Positions 16,597-24,181 of a stretch of 43,140 bases of DNA are shown in pieces. A model generated the notes under the pieces. It was not told where the DNA came from and searched no databases. It saw only the letters and a list, made by a program, of their open reading frames with translations. The stretch is from NCBI RefSeq assembly GCF_900163655.1, contig NZ_FWFG01000052.1, positions 1 to 43,140 on the forward strand, written 5' to 3'. The position numbers were made by a program, and so were the translations under genes. Every line of letters begins with the position of its first letter. Position 1 is the first letter of the stretch. This DNA comes from Brachybacterium nesterenkovii (GTDB lineage Bacteria > Actinomycetota > Actinomycetes > Actinomycetales > Dermabacteraceae).

Positions 16597-17109
16597 ATGT
16601 CCGCCGCGAACAAGGGCGCGAAGAAGGCCAAGCAGGCCGAGGGCGACGGCCCGGCCAAGAAGCTCATCGCGTCCAACAAGAAGGCGCGCCACGACTACCA
16701 CATCGACGACACCTATGAGGCGGGCATCGTCCTGACCGGCACCGAGGTGAAGTCCCTGCGGGACCGCGGCGCCTCGCTGGTCGACGGGTACTGCTATCTC
16801 GAGGGCGGTGAGATGTGGATGGAGGCGGTCCACATCGCCCCCTATGTCAAGGGCACCTGGACCAACCACGCCGCCCGCCGCAAGCGCAAGCTGCTGCTGC
16901 ACAAGGCGGAGATCGCCAAGCTCGCCGGGAAGACCCGCGAGAAGGGCTACACGCTGGTGCCGCTCGAGATGTACTTCCTGGGCTCGCACGCGAAGGTCGT
17001 CGTCGCGCTCGCTCGCGGCAAGAAGGAGTACGACAAGCGCCAGACCCTGCGGGAGCAGCAGGACATGCGCGAGGCCCAGCGGGCCATGCGCCGGCGCGAG
17101 CTGGTCTGA
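16597..17109 (+). CDS. smpB: SsrA-binding protein SmpB
   Basis: A 170-residue tmRNA-binding protein that brings alanyl-tmRNA to stalled ribosomes for trans-translation. The N-terminus is a Lys-rich extension. The SmpB core starts with [35 protein letters not shown], and the end carries the conserved basic tail [29 protein letters not shown] that occupies the empty mRNA channel. The start ATG 16597 has AGGAGAGGAG upstream. The ssrA gene itself is 2.4 kb downstream, past the oppositely oriented HNH gene. Directly after the stop, the stop context is repeated in a 15-bp array. Confidence 0.97.
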   Translation: MSAANKGAKKAKQAEGDGPAKKLIASNKKARHDYHIDDTYEAGIVLTGTEVKSLRDRGASLVDGYCYLEGGEMWMEAVHIAPYVKGTWTNHAARRKRKLLLHKAEIAKLAGKTREKGYTLVPLEMYFLGSHAKVVVALARGKKEYDKRQTLREQQDMREAQRAMRRRELV

Positions 17110-17150
17110 CGCAGGCGGCACTGACGCGGACTGCACTGACGCGAGCAGGG
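17106..17150. repeat. 15-bp repeat spanning the smpB stop codon x3
   Basis: CTGACGC recurs at 17106, 17121 and 17136, exactly 15 bp apart. It puts three TGA codons in the smpB frame. Looser copies of the same motif lie at about 17226 and 17269, at the end of the converging HNH gene. A GTCGTT microsatellite follows at about 17165-17188. Confidence 0.75.
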
Positions 17151-17265
17151 GCTGCTGGAACCGTGTCGTTGTCGTTGTCGTTGTCGCTGATGCAGGTGCC
17201 GTCGCCGCATGGGTTATTCGTGGGTCACTGACACAGGTGCGGACACACCCTTCGTCACTCGTGCC

Positions 17266-19053
17266 TCACTGACGCAGGCGCTCCGTCACGACGCGGAGGA
17301 GGGCGAGCTCGACCGCAGATCCGGTGGGATCGATCCTGCCGGGCCACCGTCGCCGTTCGGCGTCCGGATCGGGGCCTGTTCTCGATGGTGGCGTCGAAGC
17401 CGGGAGCTGAGACGAACGGCCGACGGCGCCCGCTCCCGGTCCCGGCTGCCGTGGCGTCGAGAGCGCCCCGGAGGAAGCGCCCGGTGGCGTCTGCGCCCCA
17501 TTGCCTTCTGCCTCTATCGCCGTGCGTGTCGCCGTCTCGGTCAGATCGTGGTCGACCGGATCGTGGTCGGACGGATCGTGCTCAACCCGGCGGCGTCGGC
17601 GCAGGACCGCGGGATCGGCAGGCGGCGGGGCCACCGTCGCGGTCCGTCCGGTCCGGCTCGTCCACTGCACGGCATGCGCGCCGTCACCGTCGGCCACGAC
17701 TCGGACGTCGGCGAACAGACGCTCCTTGGCGTTGCAACCCGCGCACAGGCCCTGGCCGTTGTCGAGAGTCGTGCACCCGCCCTCGGAGACCGCGCGGATG
17801 TGGTCGGTCTGGCGCACCGGGGCGTCGCAGTAGGGAGCGGCGCACACGTCCCCGTCCCGCCAGCGCGCGAAGCGCGCGAGCGCCTTCGGGAACGCCCGTC
17901 CGACCGACTCGACGGCCACCAGCTCTCCGCTGGTCGGGTGCGTGTACAGCCGCCGCAGCACCGCCCGCAGGGCCGGGCCGTCGGCGCCGAGCACCTCGCC
18001 CTGGCCGTCGACGGGCTCGTGCAGCCAGCGGGCGAGCTCGCAGTGGATCAGGCGGGGCGGGACCGTGCCGTAGCCCTCGAGCACAGCGGCATCCCCGTGG
18101 TCGGGAGCGAACAGCGAGCGCTCGGTGATGATCACGCCGATGTCGAGCGTCACGGGGTCCAGGCCCGGGCCGCGGCCGATCACGGCATCGGCCAGGACGT
18201 CGGCCATGATCGCCTGGTGCCCGCGCTGATCGCCCTGCGCGCGCAGACGCTCGGCCTCGAGGGACAGCCGCTTGCGCATCAGGGACGCGTCGATCGCGGG
18301 CAGAACGGCCGTGACCGCCGCCATACCGTGCGCACGCGGTGTCATCGTGACTGTCCGATCCCGTCGGGCGCGGTCGTGCCGGGTGCTGGCCCCGGCGGGA
18401 TCCATGGCGTGCACGAGCGCGCCGACCTCCCGCTCGAGGCGTCTGCATCCGGCGTGCTCGAGGTCGGGGAGACGCTCGGCGAGCAGCGCATCGACCTGCC
18501 CTCGTTGCTCGTCCGACGGAATCGGCCCCACCGAGCGGCCCACCGCGTGCGCCTGCTCGGGGGAGAGCGCGCCCGCGGCCAGGGCGGTGAGCGTGCGGGG
18601 CATCGCGTGGACGAGGCGGCGCGAGGACGCGACCAGGCCGGCGGCGCGGGCGGGGGAGAGGCGGGACGCCATGGAGACCTCACGCTGGGCGCTGCGTGAG
18701 GAGGTCGCATCGTCGTCCGCCGGGTGCTCCGCGCGGACGGCGCGCTCGATGGCCTCCTGGGCGCGCGCCTCGACGGCCGCCGCCGCGCAGTGCAGGCGGC
18801 GCATGGTCTCCAGGATCTCCGCGAGGTCGGCGGCGTCGAGCTCGCCGGTGCGGAAGCCGTCGTCGCCCTGGGTGCCGATCCGGGCGAGCTCGCCGATCGC
18901 CGCCTCGAGGTCGAGCGCGGGAGACCCGTCGGAGTCGGTGATGCGCACGGTTCGATCCTCATCGACGTGCAGACGGGCTGCGGTGCGCGAACGATCGCCG
19001 GAGCCGGTGCCGTGCACCCGTCCGGTCGCTCGTCCATCCCATCGCGTCGTCAT
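17266..19053 (-). CDS. DUF222 / HNH endonuclease signature protein
   Basis: A 595-residue protein of the actinobacterial DUF222-HNH family, present in many paralogues per genome. The DUF222 region occupies about 60-330. An HNH nuclease module follows near 400-440: CAAPYCDAPVRQTDHIRAVS, then N-GQGLCAGCNAKERLF, with two zinc CxxC pairs and the catalytic His in TDH. Residues from about 480 are a disordered His/Asp/Pro/Ser-rich tail. The start at ATG 19053 has GGGAGGATCGGAG upstream. Biological function is not established; some authors associate the family with mobile introns or 13E12 repeats, but nothing here shows mobility. It converges on smpB and its stop context shares the same short repeat. 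Confidence 0.9.
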   Translation of the reverse strand: MTTRWDGRATGRVHGTGSGDRSRTAARLHVDEDRTVRITDSDGSPALDLEAAIGELARIGTQGDDGFRTGELDAADLAEILETMRRLHCAAAAVEARAQEAIERAVRAEHPADDDATSSRSAQREVSMASRLSPARAAGLVASSRRLVHAMPRTLTALAAGALSPEQAHAVGRSVGPIPSDEQRGQVDALLAERLPDLEHAGCRRLEREVGALVHAMDPAGASTRHDRARRDRTVTMTPRAHGMAAVTAVLPAIDASLMRKRLSLEAERLRAQGDQRGHQAIMADVLADAVIGRGPGLDPVTLDIGVIITERSLFAPDHGDAAVLEGYGTVPPRLIHCELARWLHEPVDGQGEVLGADGPALRAVLRRLYTHPTSGELVAVESVGRAFPKALARFARWRDGDVCAAPYCDAPVRQTDHIRAVSEGGCTTLDNGQGLCAGCNAKERLFADVRVVADGDGAHAVQWTSRTGRTATVAPPPADPAVLRRRRRVEHDPSDHDPVDHDLTETATRTAIEAEGNGAQTPPGASSGALSTPRQPGPGAGAVGRSSQLPASTPPSRTGPDPDAERRRWPGRIDPTGSAVELALLRVVTERLRQ

Positions 19054-19556
19054 GCTCCGATCCTCCCGCAGGGGTGCGACGAACGAAGGACTCGCGTCCC
19101 GCGCATCGTGAGATTCATGGTCCACCTGCGGCGATACGGATGCGTATGCTCCGATGGGAGCTCTCGTGCTGGATGCCGGACAGTGACGACGGAGAGACGG
19201 AGCGAAGGACCGGCCAGGGCCGGAGCTGGGTGCCAGGACCGGCGTGGAGGCCGGATGAAGGACCGGCCCTAGCGGGAGCGGGATACCGCTAAGGGAGCGG
19301 GACGTGCGACTTCGCCCACGGCGGACGGAAATCCCCTTGGGCACGCGGCCGGGGCCGCGGTAGACTCGTCGGCACGTGGACGGGCTCCGGCCCGCCGGCG
19401 GCTCGATCGGGCGGTTCGCGAGAACCGGACGGGAGGGTCGTCGGAGAACGCTGTTTGACAACAGAACATCGAGTGCGATGACGGCCCTTCGCGGTCGTCC
19501 GGCGCGGCATTTCGGTGCGGCGCCACCACATAGTGCAGTTCTGTTCCTCCACGCTC
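19054..19556. other. 503-bp region upstream of ssrA
   Basis: This region holds the divergent 5' sides of the HNH gene and ssrA. GACCGG(C/A) is repeated around 19208-19270, followed by repeated GGGAGCGGGA (about 19274, 19294). A promoter candidate lies at 19337-19366. From 19445 comes AGAACGCTGTTTGACAACAGAACATC, which has the flavour of an rRNA leader/box A stretch. No protein gene is supported. Confidence 0.5.
19337..19366 (+). promoter_or_regulatory. Putative ssrA promoter (TTGGGC-18-TAGACT)
   Basis: A -35-like TTGGGC (19337-19342) and a -10 TAGACT (19361-19366) are separated by 18 bp, the best two-box promoter in the window. Transcription would begin near 19373 and produce a precursor with about 185 nt to be trimmed before the mature tmRNA end. 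A closer alternative is CATAGT at 19529. Confidence 0.45.
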
Positions 19557-19927
19557 GGGGCCGATCGGTTTCGACGGTAGTTGTCCAGCGAGGGGAAGCG
19601 GGCCGAGGATCCCAGGTCATCTCGTCAACGCTCCTGGGAAACCAATAAGTGCCGAAACCAAGCGCACTGACTTCGCTCTCGCCGCCTGATAGCCGCGACA
19701 GCAGTCTGGAACCCCGGGTTCGCTCCTGACCCGGATCGTTCCATCAGCTAAGGAGCCACTGCTGCCCTCCCTCGTCATCGGGGAGGGATGAACACCTCAG
19801 AGTGACTGAGTCCGTCGACGAACGTGTCCGTGCGAGCGTCGGGACTGAGAAAACGCCTTCACGGACTGCGCCCGGAGAAGCCCTCGCTCCGCACTATCGG
19901 ACGCGGGTTCGATTCCCGCCGGCTCCA
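19557..19927 (+). ncRNA. ssrA: Transfer-messenger RNA (tmRNA)
   Basis: The one-piece tmRNA used with SmpB to rescue stalled ribosomes. The 5' end GGGGCCGATCGGTTTCGAC and the 3' end with T-arm GCGGGTTCGATTCCCGC pair in a 7-bp acceptor stem (GGGGCCG with CGGCTCC, one G-U), with discriminator A at 19927. CCA is not encoded: CGA follows. The tag reading frame is at 19651-19686, AETKRTDFALAA, followed by TGA TAG in tandem. The ALAA end is the usual degron for ClpXP-type proteases. The resume codon is GCC. Length about 371 nt agrees with actinobacterial tmRNAs. The 5' and 3' ends are set from the acceptor pairing. Confidence 0.95.
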
Positions 19928-19956
19928 CGACGCATTCTCGAATGCGCGCACTCGAT

Positions 19957-20008
19957 CGACGAAGGCCCCCTGATCTGCGCAGACGCGCTGGGCAGGGGGC
20001 CTTCGTCG
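19957..20008 (+). terminator. Strong hairpin terminator after ssrA
   Basis: Perfect 16-bp arms CGACGAAGGCCCCCTG (19957-19972) and CAGGGGGCCTTCGTCG (19993-20008) flank a 20-nt loop, followed by TCGTTCTG. A smaller hairpin, CGCATTC-TC-GAATGCG (19931-19946), lies between the tmRNA end and the terminator and may mark the 3' processing site. Confidence 0.88.
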
Positions 20009-20311
20009 TCGTTCTGAGCACTTCTTGAGCACCTCCCGGTCCAGATCCCTGCCCTGGCGGCCCAGCTCCGCCCGACCCGCGCGAGAACGCCGAAGCGATT
20101 GGCAGCTCCTGCCCCGGCGGCCTCCGCTTCGCTTCGGCGGGAAGGCCCGCCGTGCCCTGGCGGGAAGGCCCCGCCGTGCGCCGTTCAGCGGTGCCCTTCT
20201 CGCCCCGGCAGACAGGGTCTGTCACACCCCCGCGGAGTACGGGCAATGATCGGACGACGACAACGCTGGGCGGCGCGACAGCCGACCCCGACCCGAGTGC
20301 CGGAGGGCTGC
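20009..20311. other. 303-bp region downstream of the ssrA terminator
   Basis: G+C-rich sequence with small inverted repeats such as GGCGGGAAGGCCCGCC (about 20138) and a close copy near 20160. No gene, integrase remnant or copy of the tmRNA 3' end was seen. Confidence 0.45.
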
Positions 20312-21040
20312 ATGACATACGACGATGCCCGGCTCGCAGCCATCTACGACATCGATAACCCCGACGGCCCGGATCACGACTTCTTCCGCAGCCTCGCGGA
20401 CGAGACGGCGGCGACGCGGATCGTCGATCTCGGCTGCGGGACCGGGATCCTCACAGTCACCTTGACCCGCGACGACCGCCAGGTGACGGGCATCGATCCG
20501 GCAGGCGCCATGCTCGATCTCGCATCGAGGCGCCCCGGTGGGGACGAGGTCCGGTGGATCCGCGGAACGTCCGAGAGCATCGCTCAGGGCAGTGCAGATC
20601 TCGTTCTGATGACCGGAAACGTCGCCATGCACATCCTGGGGGACGCGTGGTACGAGACGCTGGACGACATCGCCGCGGGCCTGCGCTCGGGAGGGGTCCT
20701 CGCCTTCGAGAGCCGGAATCCCGAGGCCAAAGCGTGGGAGCAGTGGGGCGCCGGCGAGAGTGATCGCCAAACTCCCGTCGGTGCGCTGCGTGAATCCGTG
20801 GACGTCGACGCGCCGGATGAGCATGGTGTCGTGGTGATGCACTGCCACAACGAGTTCCTCGACGAGAGCTGCATCCTCGATATCGACCAGTCACTGCAGT
20901 TTCGAAGCCGTGCTGAGATCGTCGAGGATCTGGGCCGTGCAGGTCTTCAGGTCGATGGTGTCTATCGGAACTGGGACCGCGATGTCTTCACAGGCGGCTC
21001 TGGTCAGCCGCTGATGGTCTTCGTGGCACGTCGCCCGTGA
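20312..21040 (+). CDS. Class I SAM-dependent methyltransferase
   Basis: A 242-residue small-molecule-type methyltransferase with a Rossmann core. Motif I is RIVDLGCGTGILTVTLT (about 36-52), and the acidic ribose-binding residue follows in VTGIDPAGAMLDLA. The post-I region is DLVLMTGNVAMHILGD (about 98-113), and FESRNPEAKAWEQW follows the fourth strand. Substrate cannot be told. ATG 20312 has CGGAGGG upstream. Codon third positions are less G+C-rich than in the flanking housekeeping genes, and the gene lies directly downstream of ssrA, a common integration site. I therefore suspect, but cannot prove, acquisition by transfer. Confidence 0.88.
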   Translation: MTYDDARLAAIYDIDNPDGPDHDFFRSLADETAATRIVDLGCGTGILTVTLTRDDRQVTGIDPAGAMLDLASRRPGGDEVRWIRGTSESIAQGSADLVLMTGNVAMHILGDAWYETLDDIAAGLRSGGVLAFESRNPEAKAWEQWGAGESDRQTPVGALRESVDVDAPDEHGVVVMHCHNEFLDESCILDIDQSLQFRSRAEIVEDLGRAGLQVDGVYRNWDRDVFTGGSGQPLMVFVARRP

Positions 21041-21239
21041 GTTCCAGCGGCAGGTCTGCGGCCGACCACGTCCACCGGTCGTTCGACGACGTCATGACCG
21101 ACGACACCTGATCACAGCGGGGCTCTGTCCGACGATCGCAGCCGGGCGCACCGCAGCCGGGCTCTCCCCCAGGGGGCCGAGGTGCCGGTGCCATCCGACA
21201 GTGCGCCGAGGCGGGTTACGCTCTCGGCGTTGCAGCGAG

Positions 21240-21533
21240 TCAGGCGACTGCCTCGAAGGACAGACGCAGGCCGAGCGCCTCGCTCACCTTCAACACCGTC
21301 GTCCAGGTCGGGTTGCCCTGGTCGGACAGGGCCTTGTACAGACCATCGCGGCTCATGCCGACGCGGCGGGCGAGCTCGCTCATATTTCCCGAGCGTGCGA
21401 TGACGCCGAGAGCTCGGGGCACGGCTGTCGGATCGTCGTGGGATTCCTCGAGAGCGATCCGCAGGTAGCCGGCGACATCATCGATGTCGCCGAGGTAATT
21501 CGCAGCATCGAAGCGTGCGTAAGTCTCAGTCAT
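21240..21533 (-). CDS. HigA-type antitoxin (addiction module antidote, XRE HTH)
   Basis: A 97-residue DNA-binding antitoxin of the addiction-module antidote family. Residues 1-45 are the N-terminal part (TYARFDAANYLGDIDDVAGYLRIALEE). Residues about 50-92 are the helix-turn-helix MSELARRVGMSRDGLYKALSDQGNPTWTTVLKVSEALGL. Its ATG at 21533 lies 8 nt inside the 3' end of the toxin gene and has a strong SD (GGGGAGG) within the toxin coding sequence, so it should be translated well from the shared mRNA. It should neutralise the upstream toxin and repress the operon by binding the palindrome at the promoter. Confidence 0.9.
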   Translation of the reverse strand: MTETYARFDAANYLGDIDDVAGYLRIALEESHDDPTAVPRALGVIARSGNMSELARRVGMSRDGLYKALSDQGNPTWTTVLKVSEALGLRLSFEAVA

Positions 21534-21840
21534 TCTGTTCCTCCCCTTCCTTCCATTCGGCTGCCAGTGCGCGTGCTCGAGCGATGTCGTCCGTCTGGCT
21601 GGACTTGTCTCCGCCGCATAGCAGCAGCACCAACCGGTCGCCACGGCGTGCCAGGTAGATCCGATATCCGGGGCCGAAGGCGAGCCGCAGTTCGAAGATG
21701 TCGCTGCCCACGCACTTCATGTCGCCGATGTTTCCGGCTGCGAGCCGATCGAGGCGGGCCAGGATTCGCAGTCTGGCTTGCGTGTCCTTGAGCTTGCGCA
21801 GCCAACGGTCGAAGTCCTGCGTGGTGAGCACCTCGATCAT
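21526..21840 (-). CDS. HigB-like toxin of RelE/ParE superfamily (addiction module killer)
   Basis: A 104-residue toxin of the RelE/ParE superfamily, phage Gp49-like/HigB branch; members usually cleave mRNA on the ribosome. Typical motifs are FDRWLRKLKDTQARLRILARLDRLAAGNIGD, KCVGSDIFELRLAFGPGYRIYLAR and LVLLLCGGDKSSQTDDIARARALA. The toxin-before-antitoxin order is that of higBA. There is no SD before ATG 21840. Instead TAGAAT ends 6 nt upstream, so the toxin is probably translated from a leaderless mRNA, while the antitoxin has a strong SD. An 8-bp palindrome covers this -10 and the start. Cellular target is inferred from family only. Confidence 0.9.
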   Translation of the reverse strand: MIEVLTTQDFDRWLRKLKDTQARLRILARLDRLAAGNIGDMKCVGSDIFELRLAFGPGYRIYLARRGDRLVLLLCGGDKSSQTDDIARARALAAEWKEGEEQND

Positions 21841-21861
21841 GTGTCGATTCTAGTCGACACA
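21840..21861 (-). promoter_or_regulatory. higBA operator palindrome overlapping -10 and start codon
   Basis: Perfect arms TGTGTCGA and TCGACACA flank a 6-nt centre (TTCTAG). On the minus strand the centre supplies the -10 hexamer TAGAAT (21852-21847), 6 nt before the toxin ATG. A protein bound here would block RNA polymerase directly, as expected for autoregulation by HigA or HigBA. Confidence 0.7.
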
Positions 21862-22085
21862 CGATCGGTGGGAGCAATATCCCGGGAAGAAGTCGACTCA
21901 TGCGTCGTGCCCCGCCGCGCGCCGATCAGCAGCGCGCGTCCCGCCCGTCCGACGAGGTCTGCCTCACCTCGACCCGGTTCGTCGGGACGTGCCATCGGCC
22001 ACAGCGCGTCCGTGTCTGCGCAGGCAGCGGCCCTGTGCGATGCAGATGACGGCCGATCGGCGGTGATCGGCGAGTCCTCCCCGAT

Positions 22086-22091
22086 TAGCGT
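22086..22091 (+). promoter_or_regulatory. Putative -10 box of the phosphotransferase gene, leaderless spacing
   Basis: TAGCGT lies 6 nt before the GTG at 22098. There is no SD, so the mRNA should begin at the start codon. Confidence 0.45.
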
Positions 22092-22097
22092 GGCGGC

Positions 22098-23069
22098 GTG
22101 ACCTCACATGACGCGATCACCGTTCCCCCCGTCGCTCCGCCCCGGGCCGATCGGGCCATCGGTGCTGACGAGGTGGAGCGCCTGCGATCCCTGCTGGTGC
22201 CGGAGCCGGGCGTCGATCTGAGCCCCGTCGCGTGGGCCCCCGCGCCGCTCCCGCTCGGCGAGGGCTGGGACAACACGATCTGGGATGTCGGCTCGATGCC
22301 CGACGGCACCCCGCTGGCCCTGCGCGTCGCGCGCCGCGAGGTGGCCGTCGAGCTGCTCGACCACGAGGTGCTGGTGCTGCGCCACCTGGCCGCGTCAGCG
22401 CAGACGCTGCCGATGCGCCTGCAGTCCGTGCTGGCCACCGCCGACGCCGCGGTGATGGTTACCTGGGCTTTCGGGCACTCCGCCGCGGACGGCACCGACG
22501 ACGAGCGGAGCGGCTGCGCCGAGGTCCTCGCGCGCATGCTCGCCCGGATGCACGCACCAGCGCAGGCGGGCCTGGCCCGCAACCCGGTCCGCGGATGCCC
22601 GCTCGCCGATCGCGATGCGGCGCTGCGTGCGGATCTGCTCGTCGCCGAGATCGATGACGAGGCCGCCGAGCGCGCGCTCGCCGTCTGGGACCAGGGCCTC
22701 GCGGCTCCCGTCTGGGACGGTCCCGAGCTGCTGCTGCACGGTGACCCGCACCCGGCCAACGTGATCGTCGCCGACGACGCCGGGGCGCCCTGGCTCATCG
22801 ACTTCGGCGACACCACGCCCGGCGACCCCGCGAGCGATCTCGGGGCCCTCGCCCTGTTTCGCCCCGATGCGCTGGATCCCTCCGGTGCGGTCCTCGCCGC
22901 GTATCGCGCGGACGCCGCGTGGGACGGGGCCGCCGACGACGGGACCTGGGACGCCCTCATCGCTCGCGCCCGCGCCTGGTCCGTGCGCATGGCGGTCTCG
23001 CTGCTGACCGCCTACGGCCGCGGCGAGGGCCTGGGCCGCTGCGCGGCGGAGGTCCTGCGCCGCCTCTGA
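22098..23069 (+). CDS. APH-fold phosphotransferase family protein
   Basis: A 323-residue kinase-like protein of the aminoglycoside/choline phosphotransferase (APH) family, which phosphorylates small molecules. It has an N-lobe with GEGWDNTIWDVGSMPDGTPLALRVARRE (about 54-80). The catalytic loop is LLHGDPHPANVIV (HGDxxxxN, about 213-225), and the Mg-binding motif is WLIDFGDTTPGDPASDLG (about 232-249). Members are often annotated as antibiotic resistance, but most actinobacterial homologues have unknown substrates, so resistance should not be assumed. The GTG start at 22098 has a -10 box 6 nt upstream and no SD. A stem-loop directly follows the stop. Confidence 0.9.
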   Translation: MTSHDAITVPPVAPPRADRAIGADEVERLRSLLVPEPGVDLSPVAWAPAPLPLGEGWDNTIWDVGSMPDGTPLALRVARREVAVELLDHEVLVLRHLAASAQTLPMRLQSVLATADAAVMVTWAFGHSAADGTDDERSGCAEVLARMLARMHAPAQAGLARNPVRGCPLADRDAALRADLLVAEIDDEAAERALAVWDQGLAAPVWDGPELLLHGDPHPANVIVADDAGAPWLIDFGDTTPGDPASDLGALALFRPDALDPSGAVLAAYRADAAWDGAADDGTWDALIARARAWSVRMAVSLLTAYGRGEGLGRCAAEVLRRL

Positions 23070-23070
23070 G

Positions 23071-23088
23071 CGCCCCGATCGCGGGGCG
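23071..23088 (+). terminator. Hairpin directly after the phosphotransferase stop
   Basis: CGCCCCG-ATCG-CGGGGCG, a perfect 7-bp stem with a 4-nt loop, starts 2 nt after the TGA. The stop plus hairpin sequence is repeated in degraded form 68 bp downstream (23134-23160), where the lipoprotein gene ends on the other strand. Confidence 0.6.
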
Positions 23089-23157
23089 TCACGCAGGGTC
23101 CGCGCGGATCCGGATGTGGAGGGTGCGAGCGCCCTGAGCACCCCGATCGCGAGGACG

Positions 23158-24126
23158 TCAGACCGTGAGCGGGATGTCGACCGACGACGGATCATCGGTG
23201 GCGCCCGGGAACGGCGTGACCTGCAGGCTCGGTGCGCCGCCCTTCGTCATGAGCCGGAAGGAGCCGACCGCGTCCCGGGGGATGCCGTGCTCCTGCTCGG
23301 CGAGGCCCAGCGCGGTGTCGAGCGTCGAGCCCGACACCCGCTCCAGGGAGACGGGTCCCTCCGAGAGGGAGGAGGACTGCTCGCACAGGCCGTGCTCGAG
23401 GATCTCGTGCGGCGCGCCCGGTGCGCTGTCGCGACGCGTGCTGCGGACGACGCACGCGGAGCCGTCCGGCCGCGTCTGCGGGGCGGAGAGCAGGGTCGCC
23501 GAGATGCCCTCGCCGTCGGCGGCCGCGGTGAACTCGATCTCCGTGGCCTCCGCGCCGTGGATCGCGCGCGCTTCGGACAGCACCGTGTCGATCGCGGCGA
23601 CGTCCCAGGTCTCGAGCCGCGGCACCTCGTCGCCGTCGATGAAGGCCTGCTCGAACGAGGGGTCGAAGGGCCCGCAGCCCGCGCTCTGGAGGATCGCACC
23701 GCCGATGGTCGCGGTCGAGCGGCCCACCGCGCCGTCCGGGCAGTCCAACGCATCCATCCGCGACTGGAGCGCGGCGGCATCGAGATCCTGGTCCGCGGCG
23801 TCGCCGTGGACGGCCCACGACAGCGGCTCGGGGAGGTCCTGGACGACGACGTCGCGCCGGCCCTCGCGGGAGGCGACCACGGGCCCATCGGCGGTCACGA
23901 GCGTCAGGGCCACGAGGTTGCGGTCGACGGCGATGGCCCCGACGCTCTCGTGCGGCACCTCGGCGAGGATCCCCTCCACGGTCGCGGCGAGGTCGGGCTT
24001 CGTCCCGAGCCCGAGCCCGAGCCCGGGCATGCAGCCGGTCAGCGGGAGCGCGAGGGCGATGGCGGCGCCGCATGCCGCGGCGCGCAGGAGCACAGGGGAC
24101 CGGAGCGAGTCCGGATCGGGCGTCAT
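23158..24126 (-). CDS. Putative lipoprotein of unknown function
   Basis: A 322-residue exported protein. The N-terminus has a signal peptide with lipobox LPLTGC (Cys32), so the mature protein would be a membrane-anchored lipoprotein starting CMPGLGLGLG. The remainder is a soluble, mixed alpha/beta domain in which I recognise no family. It contains four Cys beyond the lipidated one (near LDCPDG, SAGCGPF, SACVVRS and HGLCEQ) that could pair as disulfides. The start ATG 24126 gives the best signal peptide. It stands alone between the convergent phosphotransferase and the tdh-kbl operon, 55 bp from kbl. Its 3' end overlaps a degraded copy of the neighbouring stop/hairpin sequence. Confidence 0.8.
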   Translation of the reverse strand: MTPDPDSLRSPVLLRAAACGAAIALALPLTGCMPGLGLGLGTKPDLAATVEGILAEVPHESVGAIAVDRNLVALTLVTADGPVVASREGRRDVVVQDLPEPLSWAVHGDAADQDLDAAALQSRMDALDCPDGAVGRSTATIGGAILQSAGCGPFDPSFEQAFIDGDEVPRLETWDVAAIDTVLSEARAIHGAEATEIEFTAAADGEGISATLLSAPQTRPDGSACVVRSTRRDSAPGAPHEILEHGLCEQSSSLSEGPVSLERVSGSTLDTALGLAEQEHGIPRDAVGSFRLMTKGGAPSLQVTPFPGATDDPSSVDIPLTV

Positions 24127-24181
24127 GCGGCGATCATCCCACCGCCGCACCACCGCGCCACCACACCGCCGCAGCTGCGCG

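Noticed and set aside
19455..19460. TTGACA as -35 of an ssrA promoter
   Set aside because: The hexamer is perfect, but no TANNNT lies 16-19 bp downstream. The TTGGGC-18-TAGACT pair upstream is better.
20009..22097. attL/attR pair for an integrated element at ssrA
   Set aside because: I looked for a second copy of the tmRNA 3' end (GGGTTCGATTCCCGCC) downstream and saw none, and there is no integrase gene.
22098..23069. Antibiotic resistance gene (aminoglycoside phosphotransferase)
   Set aside because: Only the general APH fold motifs are present. Nothing identifies the substrate, and the chromosomal context is ordinary.
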